Assembly (NCBI GenBank): GCA_025352685.1
Contig: JANXSN010000098.1
Location: 38,519 to 102,518 of the forward strand
Length of the DNA stretch: 64,000 nt
Direction: 5' to 3'
Source of the DNA: Sphingomonadales bacterium
GTDB lineage: Bacteria; Pseudomonadota; Alphaproteobacteria; Sphingomonadales; Sphingomonadaceae
The notes beneath the pieces were generated by a model, which did not search any database, had not been told where the DNA came from, and worked only from the letters and a program-made list of their open reading frames with translations. Positions 1 to 9,851 of this stretch are shown here, piece by piece (the first letter of the stretch is position 1; every line of letters begins with the position of its first letter). Made by a program: the position numbers and the translations under genes.

Positions 1-1956
1 GTAGTCGTCGCCCAAAGTCGAAACCGGCACGAGGCCGTCGCCACCGATCCCTTCGACCGTCGCAAAGAATCCAAAACTGGCAACCCCAGTGATCCGCGCG
101 TCAAGAATTTCGCCGACGCGGGTCGAAAGAAAAGCTGCAACATATCGGTCAACAGTTTCACGCTCGGCCTCCATCGCACGCCGTTCCGCTTGACTGATCG
201 CCTCACCGAGCGCTGGCATCCGCGCCGCCTCGTCATCGTTCAACCCGCCCTCCCCCAAGCTAAACGAGCGCACCAGCGCGCGGTGAACGATGAGGTCAGC
301 GTAGCGGCGGATCGGTGAAGTAAAATGGGCGTAACTGCCTAAGGAAAGTCCAAAATGCCCAGCATTTACGGGCCCGTAATAGGCTTGTGTCTGCGTGCGG
401 AGAATTTGCTCCATCACTTGCGCCTTGTGTTCGGCATCGGCTGTGAGCGCGATCAGCCGATTGAACGTCGCGGGCGTGATAACCTGTCCCATCGCAAATT
501 CGACGCCAAAGGTTTTCAAATAGTCCTTGAGCGCAACCAGCTTCTCGCGTCCCGGCACTTCATGGACGCGGTACATGATCGGCGACTTTTTCGCTTCGAG
601 TGCCTTTGCAGCAGCGACGTTTGCGGCGATCATGAAGTCCTCGATCAGTCGATGCGCGTCGAGGCGCTCGCGGACCGCCACACTCACGATGCGACCCTTC
701 TCGTCGAGAATGATACGCCGCTCGGGCAAGTCGAGAGCCAGCGGCTCCCGGGCATCGCGCGATTTTGCGAGGAGCCGCCAAGCCGACCAGAGATGGTTCA
801 GATGGTCGGGTGCCGTGCCCCCGTCGATGGCTGCCTGCGCATCCTCATAAGCGATATTCGTCGCAACCCGGATGACCGCGCGCGTGAACCGCCAGTCCGA
901 GACGCGACCGGTTGCATCAATTTTCATGTGACAAGCAAGCGCCGCGCGGTCCTGCCCTTCCTTCAGCGAGCAGATGTTGGCGGACAACTCCTCGGGTAAC
1001 ATCGGTACGACACGGTCGGGGAAATAGACGCTGTTGCCGCGCTTCTTCGCCTCGCCGTCGAGACATGAACCGGGGCGGACGTAGAACGACACGTCGGCGA
1101 TCGCGACAATGGCATCATAACCGCCATCGTCATTGGGAGCGGCCCATACCGCATCGTCATGATCGCGCGCATCGGCAGGGTCGATCGCGACGATCGGTAA
1201 ATGGCGCAAGTCGTCACGATCTCCGAGCGGCGTCTTGGCAGCCTTGTGTGCCTCGGCAACCGTCTCTTCCTTAAAGCGGTCGGGAATGCCGTGTTTGTGG
1301 ATCGCGATCAGGCTGAAAGCGCGCGGCGCAAATGGGTCACCCAGTACCTGCGTCACGCTTGCGACAATGCGTGGCGGACGGCCCGATTTTTCGGCGAGGA
1401 CGAGATCGCCGTCCTGCGCGTCGCCGAGGTCGGCAATCAACGTGTCGTACCGTTCGCGTTTGTCGACCGGTTTGAGGAAATGGCGGTCGCCTTCCCTCCG
1501 CACGACACCAAGCAGCATCTCCTCACCGCGCGCGAGTTTTTTCATCGGGTGGACGACATGTCCGGCACCCCGTTCCTCTGTGCGCCCAAGAAAGCGATCG
1601 CCAACGCCCATCGCACTGCGTTTCCCGCGCTCGATGACGCGCAGACGCGGCGGGGCAACACCCTCGGCCTGCCAATTCTCGAGGGTCGCAATCACACTGT
1701 CGCCGTCGATATCGACGACGCGCATAACGCTAACCTTGGGAACGCCGCCCATCTTGTGAAAGGCCCGGCCGGGGGCGCTGTCAATCAGGCCCTCATCAGC
1801 CATGTCCTTGAGCAGCATCTTCAGCGTGACCTTATCGGCGCCGTGTAGACCAAATGCCTTGGCAATTTCACGTTTGCCTGCCGGCACGTCTGTTGTCGTG
1901 ATGAAATCGAGGATCGCTTCGCGTGTGGGAAGACCATGAGGGAGACGTTTGGGCAT
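1..1956 (-). CDS. rnr: Ribonuclease R, C-terminal end beyond window
   Basis: Processive 3'-5' exoribonuclease that degrades structured RNA in mRNA and rRNA turnover. About 652 codons read open from an ATG at 1956 to the window edge, so the extreme C-terminus and stop are missing. In order one sees an N-terminal winged-helix-like stretch (LPTREAILDFI, residues 10-20), cold-shock/OB regions, the RNB catalytic core opening with IDPADARDHDDAVW near residue 258 (metal-binding aspartates), the signature HFTSPIRRYADLIVHR near residue 545, and the start of the C-terminal S1 domain from about residue 620. It is divergent from glpD with under 50 bases between starts, so the two probably share a compact promoter region. 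The family call is secure. Confidence 0.95.
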   Translation of the reverse strand, partial: MPKRLPHGLPTREAILDFITTTDVPAGKREIAKAFGLHGADKVTLKMLLKDMADEGLIDSAPGRAFHKMGGVPKVSVMRVVDIDGDSVIATLENWQAEGVAPPRLRVIERGKRSAMGVGDRFLGRTEERGAGHVVHPMKKLARGEEMLLGVVRREGDRHFLKPVDKRERYDTLIADLGDAQDGDLVLAEKSGRPPRIVASVTQVLGDPFAPRAFSLIAIHKHGIPDRFKEETVAEAHKAAKTPLGDRDDLRHLPIVAIDPADARDHDDAVWAAPNDDGGYDAIVAIADVSFYVRPGSCLDGEAKKRGNSVYFPDRVVPMLPEELSANICSLKEGQDRAALACHMKIDATGRVSDWRFTRAVIRVATNIAYEDAQAAIDGGTAPDHLNHLWSAWRLLAKSRDAREPLALDLPERRIILDEKGRIVSVAVRERLDAHRLIEDFMIAANVAAAKALEAKKSPIMYRVHEVPGREKLVALKDYLKTFGVEFAMGQVITPATFNRLIALTADAEHKAQVMEQILRTQTQAYYGPVNAGHFGLSLGSYAHFTSPIRRYADLIVHRALVRSFSLGEGGLNDDEAARMPALGEAISQAERRAMEAERETVDRYVAAFLSTRVGEILDARITGVASFGFFATVEGIGGDGLVPVSTLGDDY

Positions 1957-2002
1957 AACCCGCGATAGGCACTTGGCGCCGCAGGGCCAAACGCTAAAGC
2001 GC

Positions 2003-3451
2003 ATGACAGCGATGACATATGACATGCTCATTATCGGCGGCGGTATAAACGGGACCGCGATTGCGCGCGAAGCCGCGCTGAACAGCCTGTCGGTGCTTCT
2101 GGTAGAGAAAGACGACCTCGCAGCGCATACGTCGTCTGCCTCGACTAAGCTGATCCACGGTGGTCTGCGCTATCTCGAATATTACGAGTTCAAGTTGGTG
2201 CGCGAGGCGCTCAAAGAGCGCGAACGACTCCTCCGTGCGGCGCCGCATCTCATCTATCCGATGTGTTTCGTCCTGCCGCATGAACACAGCGTGCGGCCAT
2301 GGTGGCTCGTTCGGCTGGGACTGTTGCTCTACGACACCATCGGCGGGCACAATACGCTGCCCCGTTCGAGGTCGCTGCGCCAGCGCGACACCAGTTATCG
2401 CAGTCCCCTGAAGCGCCCAGGCAAGGGATTCGTTTATTCCGATGCTTGGGTAGACGATGCGCGGCTGGTAGTGCTGAACGCGCTCGATACGCAGCGGCAC
2501 GGCGGGGAGATATCGACGCACACCGCGTTGATTTCAGCCCGTCGGGAGGGCGACGTATGGAACGCCACCTTGTCCGACGGGCGCCACGTCAAGGCCAAGG
2601 CATTGGTCAATGCGGCAGGGCCGTGGGTTGCCGAGGCCCTTGCGCTCACAGGCACCGATGCCCGGAGCGGCGTACGCCTGATCAAGGGCAGTCACATCGT
2701 CGTTTCCAAAATCTTCGACGGCGACCACGCCTATATGCTGCAACAGCCAGACAAGCGCATCGTGTTCGCTATCGCCTACACCAATGAAACGACGCTAATC
2801 GGCACGACCGACGTGCCGGTGGACCGACCGGAGGACGCGACGATTTCAACCGAAGAGATCGATTATCTCTGCACGGCCGTAAACCGTTATTTCAAGCGAC
2901 AGATTGGCCCTGGCGATGTTGTTCGCACCTATTGCGGAGTACGCCCGCTCTATGATGACGGCGCGAGCGAAGCCAAAGCGGTAACCCGCGATTACGTACT
3001 CGAGCTCGACGAAGCTGTAGATATCGGGGGCCCTCCCTTGCTTAGCGTGTTCGGTGGGAAAATCACGACCGCCCGGCATCTCGCAGAGGAAGCGCTCGGC
3101 AAGCTTGGTCATAACTCCACCGCCAGCCGCGATGCCCGCTTCCCAGGTGGAGATATCGACGATTTTGACAAATTCCTGTCGGAGGTGCGGCGGGCCTATC
3201 CGTTCCTGAGCGACGCCCAATCCTGCCGCATGAGCCGTGCCTATGGCACGATGGTGTTCGACATGATTGGGACGGCGGAAGAAATGGGCGAGGACTTCGG
3301 CGGTGGCCTGACCGCGCGTGAAGTTCAGTGGATGGTCAACCACGAGTGGGCGACAACCGTCGACGATGTGATCTGGCGGCGGAGCAAAACCGGGCTGGCG
3401 ATGGATGAGGAGCAGATCGCGCGCGTTACGAGGTATCTGGAGGAAAAGTGA
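2003..3451 (+). CDS. glpD: Aerobic glycerol-3-phosphate dehydrogenase
   Basis: FAD-dependent membrane-associated enzyme that oxidises glycerol 3-phosphate to dihydroxyacetone phosphate and passes electrons to quinone. The dinucleotide-binding motif [18 protein letters not shown] lies at residues 8-25, followed by the GlpD signature [17 protein letters not shown] near residue 45. At 482 residues it is close to the usual 500. An open frame upstream to 1949 would run into the divergent rnr start and has no family-like sequence, so ATG 2003 is preferred; ATG 2012 is also possible. Its stop overlaps the GTG start of the following glycerol kinase pseudogene, so this was once a glpD-glpK operon. The intact gene could still serve glycerophospholipid-derived glycerol 3-phosphate. 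Confidence 0.93.
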   Translation: MTAMTYDMLIIGGGINGTAIAREAALNSLSVLLVEKDDLAAHTSSASTKLIHGGLRYLEYYEFKLVREALKERERLLRAAPHLIYPMCFVLPHEHSVRPWWLVRLGLLLYDTIGGHNTLPRSRSLRQRDTSYRSPLKRPGKGFVYSDAWVDDARLVVLNALDTQRHGGEISTHTALISARREGDVWNATLSDGRHVKAKALVNAAGPWVAEALALTGTDARSGVRLIKGSHIVVSKIFDGDHAYMLQQPDKRIVFAIAYTNETTLIGTTDVPVDRPEDATISTEEIDYLCTAVNRYFKRQIGPGDVVRTYCGVRPLYDDGASEAKAVTRDYVLELDEAVDIGGPPLLSVFGGKITTARHLAEEALGKLGHNSTASRDARFPGGDIDDFDKFLSEVRRAYPFLSDAQSCRMSRAYGTMVFDMIGTAEEMGEDFGGGLTAREVQWMVNHEWATTVDDVIWRRSKTGLAMDEEQIARVTRYLEEK

Positions 3452-4912
3452 CCAAAAGCTTGTTAGCGATCGATCAAGAAACAACGTCCAGCCGAGCGAT
3501 TCGCTTTTCGCTGGACGGGGCTCTGTTACAGGTCGCTCAACAGGAGTTTCCCCAGATTTATCCATAGCCTGGCTGGGTTGAACACAACGCCGAGGCGGTC
3601 TGAGCGTCCACCATGTCAGTGTTGCGCCAAATAATCGGTAGCGACCCACCGGCTGCCATCAGCATCACGAATCAGCGCGAGACGATCGTCATCTGGGACC
3701 GGGCGACGGGCGCACCGATCCACAATGCAATCGTGTGGCGAGATCGGCGCACGGCGAACATTTTTGTATCGCTGAGGGCGAGCGGGGTCGAGCCGATGGT
3801 GCAGGCCAGAGCTGGTCCGCTGCTCGATCGCTATTTCTCGGCAACGAAGTTGAAATGGCTGCTCGATACCATTCCTGGCGCGCGCGCGCAGCAAAGGGCG
3901 TGCTGGCTGCAGGCACGGTCGACAGCTTTCTCTTGTGGAAGCTGACCGGCGGGGAGGTTCACGCGACCGACTGGACCAATGCGGGTCGTACGATGCGCTA
4001 CGACATCCACCGGCGACACTGGGACGCAGATCTGCTGAAGCTGTTCGATATTCCCGAAGGATTGCTGCCGGAGGTCTATTTTAACGTGCACCATTTTGGC
4101 GATACCGAGCCAGCACTGTTCGGGAAATCCATGCCGATTTTCGGGATGGCCGGGATCCGTAGGCGGGACTGATTGACCTGGCCTGTTTCAGTCCCGGCAT
4201 GACGAAATCGACCTATGGGACCCGGTGCTCTATGCTGATGAATACGGGCAGCGACGCGCGAGCCTCAACCCACCCGCTTTTGACAACGCCGGGTTACGAA
4301 ATCGGCGACGATCGAGCTTATGCGCTCGAGGGATCGATCTTTGTTGCAGGAGCGGCGATTCGATGGCTGCGCGACAAAATGTGCTTTGTCGATAGCGCCG
4401 CCGAGACCGAGACGCTTGCCCGTGCCGCACGCGACGATCACGGCGTAACCGTCATTCCGGCTTTCGTGGGCCTTGGCGCGCCCCATTAGCGACCCAATTT
4501 ACGCGGCAGCATCCATGGTCGGACGCTCGAGGCGACCGCTGCTGATCTTGTGCGGGCAACACTGGAAAGTATTACATTCCAGACGTATTACCTCACCGAG
4601 GCCATGTTTGAAGATCGGGGGATTGCCGCCGGCGCGACAAAGACCGCTGCACTGCGAGTTGATGGCGGCATGGCGCAAAACGTGCGGTTCGTACAATTCC
4701 TGGCTGATGCACTCGATACGCCGGTTGAAGTCCCGCCGAGCCACGAGACGACTGCCCTCGGTGCTGCTGCCCTCGCCGGCATCGGGTGCGGCCTGTTCAC
4801 CGATGCAGCCGATTTTGGCGCGCGGTGGCGATCGGCCCAACGCCGGACGCCTACACGCCGTACGGCTTTGCTCACCAACTGGCATGCGGTGATCGAACGC
4901 GCGTTGGTTTAA
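3448..4912 (+). pseudogene. glpK: Decayed glycerol kinase
   Basis: Glycerol kinase would phosphorylate glycerol to glycerol 3-phosphate, the GlpD substrate. Homology runs from [16 protein letters not shown] at a GTG start overlapping the glpD stop to NWHAVIERALV before 4912, but in three frames. Nonsense codons stand at 3565 (expected Gln in YPQPGWVEH), 3601 (expected Trp), 4160 (expected Gln) and 4487 (expected Trp after APH). Single-base losses are needed in a CG-repeat near 3880-3890 and near 4153. The ATP-binding DQGT motif reads DQET. Recognisable blocks include [43 protein letters not shown] and ALRVDGGMAQN. No full-length kinase can be made from this locus; a functional copy elsewhere is not excluded. 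Confidence 0.93.
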
Positions 4913-5199
4913 CCGGCGCGCACAACGACGACGGGGCGCCTTGGCTCGACCCAGTCAGCCGCTTCGTGAAGCCTCCCTTCCAGCCCATCAACCAACGCGA
5001 CCTTCTCTACGTTGAGCAACGGCGGACCAGGACAACGGCCGTCGATGCCGTCATTAATTTTTCCGCCGCAATTGAGCACAGCTTTGCCGCGTTGTGCCGA
5101 CAGCATAGAAGCTCCAGATCTCCGCAGGCCGCAACCTGGCGCCGTTTCATCAATGTCGAGGCACGGCGCTGAACTCCAACGACGTGCACCTGCGCCCAT
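4909..5199 (-). pseudogene. Possible zinc-ribbon-like small gene remnant
   Basis: The 306 bases between the glpK remnant and proS contain an open minus-strand frame of 96 codons, convergent with glpK. Its middle reads NCGGKINDGIDGRCPGPP, and an overlapping frame just upstream ends in LCS, so a single restored base would give a CxxC-type CSNCGG motif. This suggests a small zinc-ribbon protein broken by a frameshift. No family is recognised with certainty, and it could be a chance open frame. Its position right after proS and beside another dead gene fits local decay. Confidence 0.3.
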
Positions 5200-5218
5200 G
5201 TCGGCGAGTCTCAGCCAA

Positions 5219-6751
5219 TTAATATGTCCGCCCGATCAGAATTTTCTCGACCGCAGCGTTGCCGGTGAAGAGACAGGGTCCAGAGAGCGATTGGGCGTCG
5301 GTCGGGGTGTTGCGAGCGGTAAGTTTGAGTTTTTTCAGACGCGCAACGACCGCCTCGAGATCTGCGCCGGTTGGACGCGACCAGTCGGCAATCACCCAAC
5401 CTTTCACGTCGTCCTCGCTCCCGGTAAAGTGCGTTTCAAGCTCATCCCACGATGCGACCGGTTTGATTGCGGCATCACGACGAGCGGTCGCCTCGGCATG
5501 CAGTTTGACCTGGATTTCTTCGAGGAGTGCCGCAGCGGCGCTCGCGAAGCTCTCGCGAGAAAGGATAGCGTTCGCGAGCTTGCCGCCTTCCGAGTACAGC
5601 ACATCGCGGCGTATCATCGAGACGTTACCAGCCGCCATGTCACGCCCGCCGACCTCCACGATAATCGGCGCGCCCTTCTTAACCCAATTCCAGCGTTTCG
5701 TGCTCGCCTTCAAGGCTTTGGTATCCACCAGCACGCGGATCGGCTCACCGAGCGCATTTGCACTTTTCAAGCTGGCGGCAATCTCGCGACAATAGGCAAG
5801 CAGCGCCTCATCCTCGGGCGCTTCGCGCAGCATCGGCACGATCACGATCTGTTGGGGTGCAATGGCGGGCGGTAGGCGCAAACCATCATCGTCGCCATGA
5901 ACCATGATGACCCCGCCGATCATTCGCGTGCTGACGCCCCAACTCGTCGTCCAGGCGTGGGAGAACTGTCCCGCACTATTTTGGAACTTAATGTCCTGTG
6001 CTTTTGAGAACGTCTGGCCAAGGAAGTGCGAAGTGCCCGCCTGCAGAGCTTTGCCGTCCTGCATCATCGCCTCGATGCTGTAAGTAGCATCAGCACCAGG
6101 GAATCGTTCGTGCTCGGGTTTTTCGCCTGCTATGACCGGCATCGCCAGACAGGTTTCTGCGAACTCGCGGTAGACATCGAGCATCTTGAGCGTCTCATCG
6201 ATCGCCTCCTCGCGGGTAGCGTGCGCGGTATGACCCTCTTGCCAGAGGAATTCGCTGGTGCGTAAAAACATCCTCGTGCGCATTTCCCATCGCACGACGT
6301 TCGCCCATTGGTTGATCAGCACAGGAAGGTCGCGCCACGACTGCACCCAGCGCGCCATCGCGACGCCGATAACGGTTTCAGACGTTGGCCTGACGATCAG
6401 TGGTTCTTCGAGCTTGGCTGAGGGGTCGGGGACGAGCCCCCCCTTCCCGTCACCGATCAGCCGGTGGTGTGTGACGACTGCCATTTCTTTCGCAAAACCG
6501 TCAACATGTGCGGCTTCCTTTTCGAAATAGCTCAACGGGATGAAAATCGGGAAATAGCAATTCTCGTGCCCCGTCGCTTTGATGCGATCGTCGAGGAGGC
6601 GCTGGATACGTTCCCAGATCCCGTATCCCCACGGGCGAATGACCATGCATCCCCGGACGCCGGAATCCTCAGCGAGGTCCGCTTCCTTGATGACATCCTG
6701 ATACCAGCCGGCGAAATCAGCTGCGCGCGTGACGGAAAGAGCATGTTTCAT
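5219..6751 (-). CDS. proS: Prolyl-tRNA synthetase, archaeal/eukaryotic type
   Basis: Class II aminoacyl-tRNA synthetase that charges tRNA-Pro with proline. The 510-residue protein has the class II core directly at the N-terminus (DFAGWYQDVIKEADLAE, GCMVIRPWGYGIWE), motif 2 as RWEMRTRMFLRTSEFLWQEG, motif 3 around WGVSTRMIGGVIMVHGD, and an anticodon-binding domain. It ends in the tyrosine typical of archaeal-type ProRS (ILIGRTY), has the matching C-terminal extension, and lacks the bacterial editing insertion. In that extension the zinc-binding cysteines of the family are largely gone (GPCLFTG where CxxC is expected). The start at 6751 fits family N-termini. Divergent from the DMT exporter. Confidence 0.93.
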   Translation of the reverse strand: MKHALSVTRAADFAGWYQDVIKEADLAEDSGVRGCMVIRPWGYGIWERIQRLLDDRIKATGHENCYFPIFIPLSYFEKEAAHVDGFAKEMAVVTHHRLIGDGKGGLVPDPSAKLEEPLIVRPTSETVIGVAMARWVQSWRDLPVLINQWANVVRWEMRTRMFLRTSEFLWQEGHTAHATREEAIDETLKMLDVYREFAETCLAMPVIAGEKPEHERFPGADATYSIEAMMQDGKALQAGTSHFLGQTFSKAQDIKFQNSAGQFSHAWTTSWGVSTRMIGGVIMVHGDDDGLRLPPAIAPQQIVIVPMLREAPEDEALLAYCREIAASLKSANALGEPIRVLVDTKALKASTKRWNWVKKGAPIIVEVGGRDMAAGNVSMIRRDVLYSEGGKLANAILSRESFASAAAALLEEIQVKLHAEATARRDAAIKPVASWDELETHFTGSEDDVKGWVIADWSRPTGADLEAVVARLKKLKLTARNTPTDAQSLSGPCLFTGNAAVEKILIGRTY

Positions 6752-6804
6752 GAGCTGCGTCTTTGCGTTGCCGTCCGGGGATGTCCACCCCTAAGGAAGG
6801 CGCT

Positions 6805-7728
6805 ATGGATTCGCCGATCGACCACGGCTTGGCCGACCGACCGCTTCACGCGATTGCAATGCGGCTTGGGGCCACGCTTTTTCTGTCGGTGATGTTTGCG
6901 TTCGGCAAACTTGCCCAACAGCGCGGTGTCAATCTCATCGAGATTTTGTTCTTTCGGCAGTCAATCATGATCGTGCCGGTGGTTGCCATCGCGGCTCTCG
7001 GCCCCGGCATCGCTTCATTAAAAACGAAGCGACCGTTTGCTCATGCCCGCCGCGCCACGACGGGATTGACCGGCATGGCGCTGAACTTCGGTACCGTCTC
7101 ATTGCTGCCGCTCGCGGAGGCGCAAACGATTTGGTTCACAACGCCCATGTTTGCAACGATCCTGGCCACTTTTTGGCTTGGCGAGCGGGTAGGCCCGCAT
7201 CGGTGGTGTGCAGTATTATGTGGCTTTATCGGAGTATTGATCGTTTTTCAGCCGCAGTCGGGGCACCTGCCGCTACTCGGCGGGAGTATCGGCCTTTGCG
7301 CATCGCTGATGGTGGCGATTACGTCGATTCTCGTACGCCAAATCGGCCGCACCGAGGGGTCGCTGACAACGGTCTTCTGGTTTGGCGTCACTTCTTCACT
7401 GGCAATGCTCGTTCCGCTGCCGTGGGCGCTCGGAAGCCATGACGGCACGACGTGGCTGCTCATCGTCGCCACAGGAATTTTCGGCGCGCTCGGACAGATC
7501 ACACTGACGTCTTCGCTCCGATTTGCGCCCGTATCAGTCGTGACACCGATCGATTATGCGAGCCTCGTCTGGTCGACAGCGCTCGGCACAGCGCTGTTTT
7601 CAAGTTGGCCGACCCGGTGGACCTGGGTCGGCGCACCAGTGATCATTTTCAGCGGCCTCTACATCGTCTGGCGCGAGCACCGTTTTGGCCGCGCAAATGC
7701 GCTTGCGACGGCGGCGACACCGGCATAG
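6805..7728 (+). CDS. EamA/DMT-family membrane transporter
   Basis: Inner-membrane permease of the drug/metabolite transporter superfamily, 307 residues. About ten hydrophobic segments form two tandem EamA repeats; examples are ATLFLSVMFAFGKLAQQ near the start, LIVFQPQSG closing the first repeat and VWREHRFG at the end. The substrate cannot be told from sequence; relatives export amino acids or metabolites. ATG 6805 is chosen because AAGGAAGG lies just upstream; an in-frame ATG at 6781 and an open frame back to 6763 are alternatives. It is followed 34 bases later by the DUF885 gene on the same strand. Confidence 0.85.
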   Translation: MDSPIDHGLADRPLHAIAMRLGATLFLSVMFAFGKLAQQRGVNLIEILFFRQSIMIVPVVAIAALGPGIASLKTKRPFAHARRATTGLTGMALNFGTVSLLPLAEAQTIWFTTPMFATILATFWLGERVGPHRWCAVLCGFIGVLIVFQPQSGHLPLLGGSIGLCASLMVAITSILVRQIGRTEGSLTTVFWFGVTSSLAMLVPLPWALGSHDGTTWLLIVATGIFGALGQITLTSSLRFAPVSVVTPIDYASLVWSTALGTALFSSWPTRWTWVGAPVIIFSGLYIVWREHRFGRANALATAATPA

Positions 7729-7762
7729 CGTCCAGCCGAACATTTTGGGCGAGAGAGCTAGC

Positions 7763-9622
7763 ATGACAAACACGACCGTTGCCTTTTCCCGCCGCGCGCT
7801 GCTTTCCACAGGGGCCGCGGCAGCCAGTCTTGCGACCGCGCCCACCTTCGCCAAGGTCGCAGCCCGTGCTGCCCGCCCTGCATCATTCAAGGCAACGATC
7901 GACGAATTTGCGGACGAAGTGTTGCGGGCGTCGCCCGAAACCGCGACGAGCCTCGGCGTTGATACGGGCGCGCGTGCCGAGCTACGGGCAAAGCTGTCGG
8001 ACGGGTCCGAGGCTGGGAACGCAAGGTTCGCCGCCGCGGTCGGCAACATGATGATACGGCTCCACAAGATCGACCGCACGACGTTGTCGCTCGCTGATCG
8101 GCTGCGTTGGGATACTGTGCATTATGCGCTGGAAAGCGGGGTCATGGCAGCACCGTTTTTCTACGCCAGCGCCAGCCAAGGTTTTGGCGGCGGTACGTCG
8201 CCTTACGCGGTCACCCAACAAGGCGGGGCGATTACCAGCACCCCCGAATTCCTCGATTCGCAGCACCCGATCAACAATTCCTCTGACGCAGAGGCGTATC
8301 TGGCGCGCGTTGCCGGGATGGCAAAGCAACTCGACGACGAAACCGCCGCGCTCAAGCGCAACGGCGCGCGCGGCGTAATGCCGCCCGATTTCATTGCCAG
8401 GACGGTCCTTGGCCAGCTCGGCGGCTATCGTGCAACGAAGATCATCGACCAGAAGCTGGTCACGTCGATTGCGACCCGCACAATGGCCAAGGGGCTCAAG
8501 GGCGACTGGGGAAGCCGCGCCACGACACTCGTCGAAACAATGGTCTATCCTGCCCTCGACCGTCAGATCGCGGCGTTCGCCCAGGTGACGCGCAACGCCC
8601 CGCACGATGCGGGCGTCCAGCGCTTGCCAATGGGCGACGCATATTACGCTTGGGCTTTACGCCTCGGCACCACGACGACGCAAACGCCTGCCGAAATTCA
8701 CAAAATCGGTATCGCCCAGAACGAGGAACTAAAGGCGCGGATGGACAGCCTCCTGCGCAAGCAAGGTATGACCAGCGGCACTGTCGGCGAGCGTGTGCAG
8801 GCGCTCAACAAGGATCCCAAGCAACTCTTCAGCGATGACGATGCGGGACGCGCACAGCTCATCGCCTATTGCAATGGCAAGATCGCTGCGATCCGCCCGT
8901 TGCTGCCTAGAATTTCGCATCTAGGACTCAAGGCCGATGTCGTGGTCAAGCGTGTGCCTGCCGATATTCAGGACGGCGCGGCACTCGGTTATATGAACTT
9001 CGCGTCGCTCGATGGATCACGCCCGGCCATTTATTACATAAATCTAAAGTCGACGACGCTCTGGCCGAAATACCAGATCGCAACGTTGACCGCACACGAG
9101 GGCATTCCGGGACATACCTACCAGGGCGCGTATCTGGCCGAACACCACGCGGAGATCCCGCTGATTGCGTCACTGATCGGGTTTAATGCGTTCGTCGAGG
9201 GTTGGGCGCTTTATGCCGAGCAGATGGTTGACGAACTTGGGCTCTATGCCGACGACCCGTTCTCTCAGATTGGCTATCTGCAAGCTCAACAGTTCCGGGC
9301 ATGCCGCCTTGTCGCCGACACGGGTTTGCACGCGATGCATTGGACACGCGAACAAACCGTCGCCTTCCTGACTGAACAGACTGGCAAGGGCACAGGCGCG
9401 ATGACAAGCGAGACCGACCGCTATTGCGTAGCACCGGGTCAAGCGTGCGGGTACAAAACCGGTCACAACGAGATCTTGCGCCTGCGTGCTCGGGCGCGAG
9501 ACGCGCTGGGGCCAAAGTTTGATCTCGCAGCGTTCAACGATAGCTTGATCAAGACGGGCGGCGTGCCGCTCTCAGTGCTTCCCGCAGCCGTCGACGCCTA
9601 TGTTAATGGCGCTCGAGGATAG
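7763..9622 (+). CDS. DUF885 family secreted hydrolase
   Basis: 619-residue member of the DUF885 family, whose members resemble zinc metallopeptidases. The N-terminus has a twin-arginine-like signal (FSRRALLSTGAAAASLA) ending near residue 30, so a periplasmic location is likely. The metal-site motif TAHEGIPGHTYQGAYLAEH lies near residue 442, followed by FVEGWALYAEQMVDELG near 476, which supplies the usual second glutamate. The C-terminal block PGQACGYKTGHNEIL is also family-typical. Start ATG 7763 follows GAGAGAG at a suitable distance. Likely a peptidase or carboxypeptidase-like enzyme; the substrate is unknown. The frame is intact. Confidence 0.88.
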   Translation: MTNTTVAFSRRALLSTGAAAASLATAPTFAKVAARAARPASFKATIDEFADEVLRASPETATSLGVDTGARAELRAKLSDGSEAGNARFAAAVGNMMIRLHKIDRTTLSLADRLRWDTVHYALESGVMAAPFFYASASQGFGGGTSPYAVTQQGGAITSTPEFLDSQHPINNSSDAEAYLARVAGMAKQLDDETAALKRNGARGVMPPDFIARTVLGQLGGYRATKIIDQKLVTSIATRTMAKGLKGDWGSRATTLVETMVYPALDRQIAAFAQVTRNAPHDAGVQRLPMGDAYYAWALRLGTTTTQTPAEIHKIGIAQNEELKARMDSLLRKQGMTSGTVGERVQALNKDPKQLFSDDDAGRAQLIAYCNGKIAAIRPLLPRISHLGLKADVVVKRVPADIQDGAALGYMNFASLDGSRPAIYYINLKSTTLWPKYQIATLTAHEGIPGHTYQGAYLAEHHAEIPLIASLIGFNAFVEGWALYAEQMVDELGLYADDPFSQIGYLQAQQFRACRLVADTGLHAMHWTREQTVAFLTEQTGKGTGAMTSETDRYCVAPGQACGYKTGHNEILRLRARARDALGPKFDLAAFNDSLIKTGGVPLSVLPAAVDAYVNGARG

Positions 9623-9851
9623 AACCCGGGCTCGGCCACGCAACCTCTGACGATCGATCAGCCGTACGTTTCGAGCACCGCTTACAAACACGTCACAGGT
9701 CGACCGATTGGCCTGCCTCGACCCAGTCTTGCCAATCCGGGAAACCAGTCTCCGAGCAATATAAAGCTTGCCCCCTGCGCCGCGCCAGATTGCGGTGAGT
9801 CGGCGAGGTTCGCGCAGCGCTCGAACCGTGCAACCGGCAATAAGGGCGGTC

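Noticed and set aside
355..1848. Several plus-strand open frames opposite the first 1.9 kb
   Set aside because: They are antisense to RNase R, whose minus-strand frame has all catalytic motifs and simply runs off the window edge.
3613..4489. Three short separate genes downstream of glpD
   Set aside because: Each is one frame fragment of the same glycerol kinase homology, so they are pieces of one pseudogene.
9623..9851. A possible small gene after the DUF885 gene
   Set aside because: Minus-strand frames here are readable but match no family and lack a ribosome site; treated as a convergent intergenic region.
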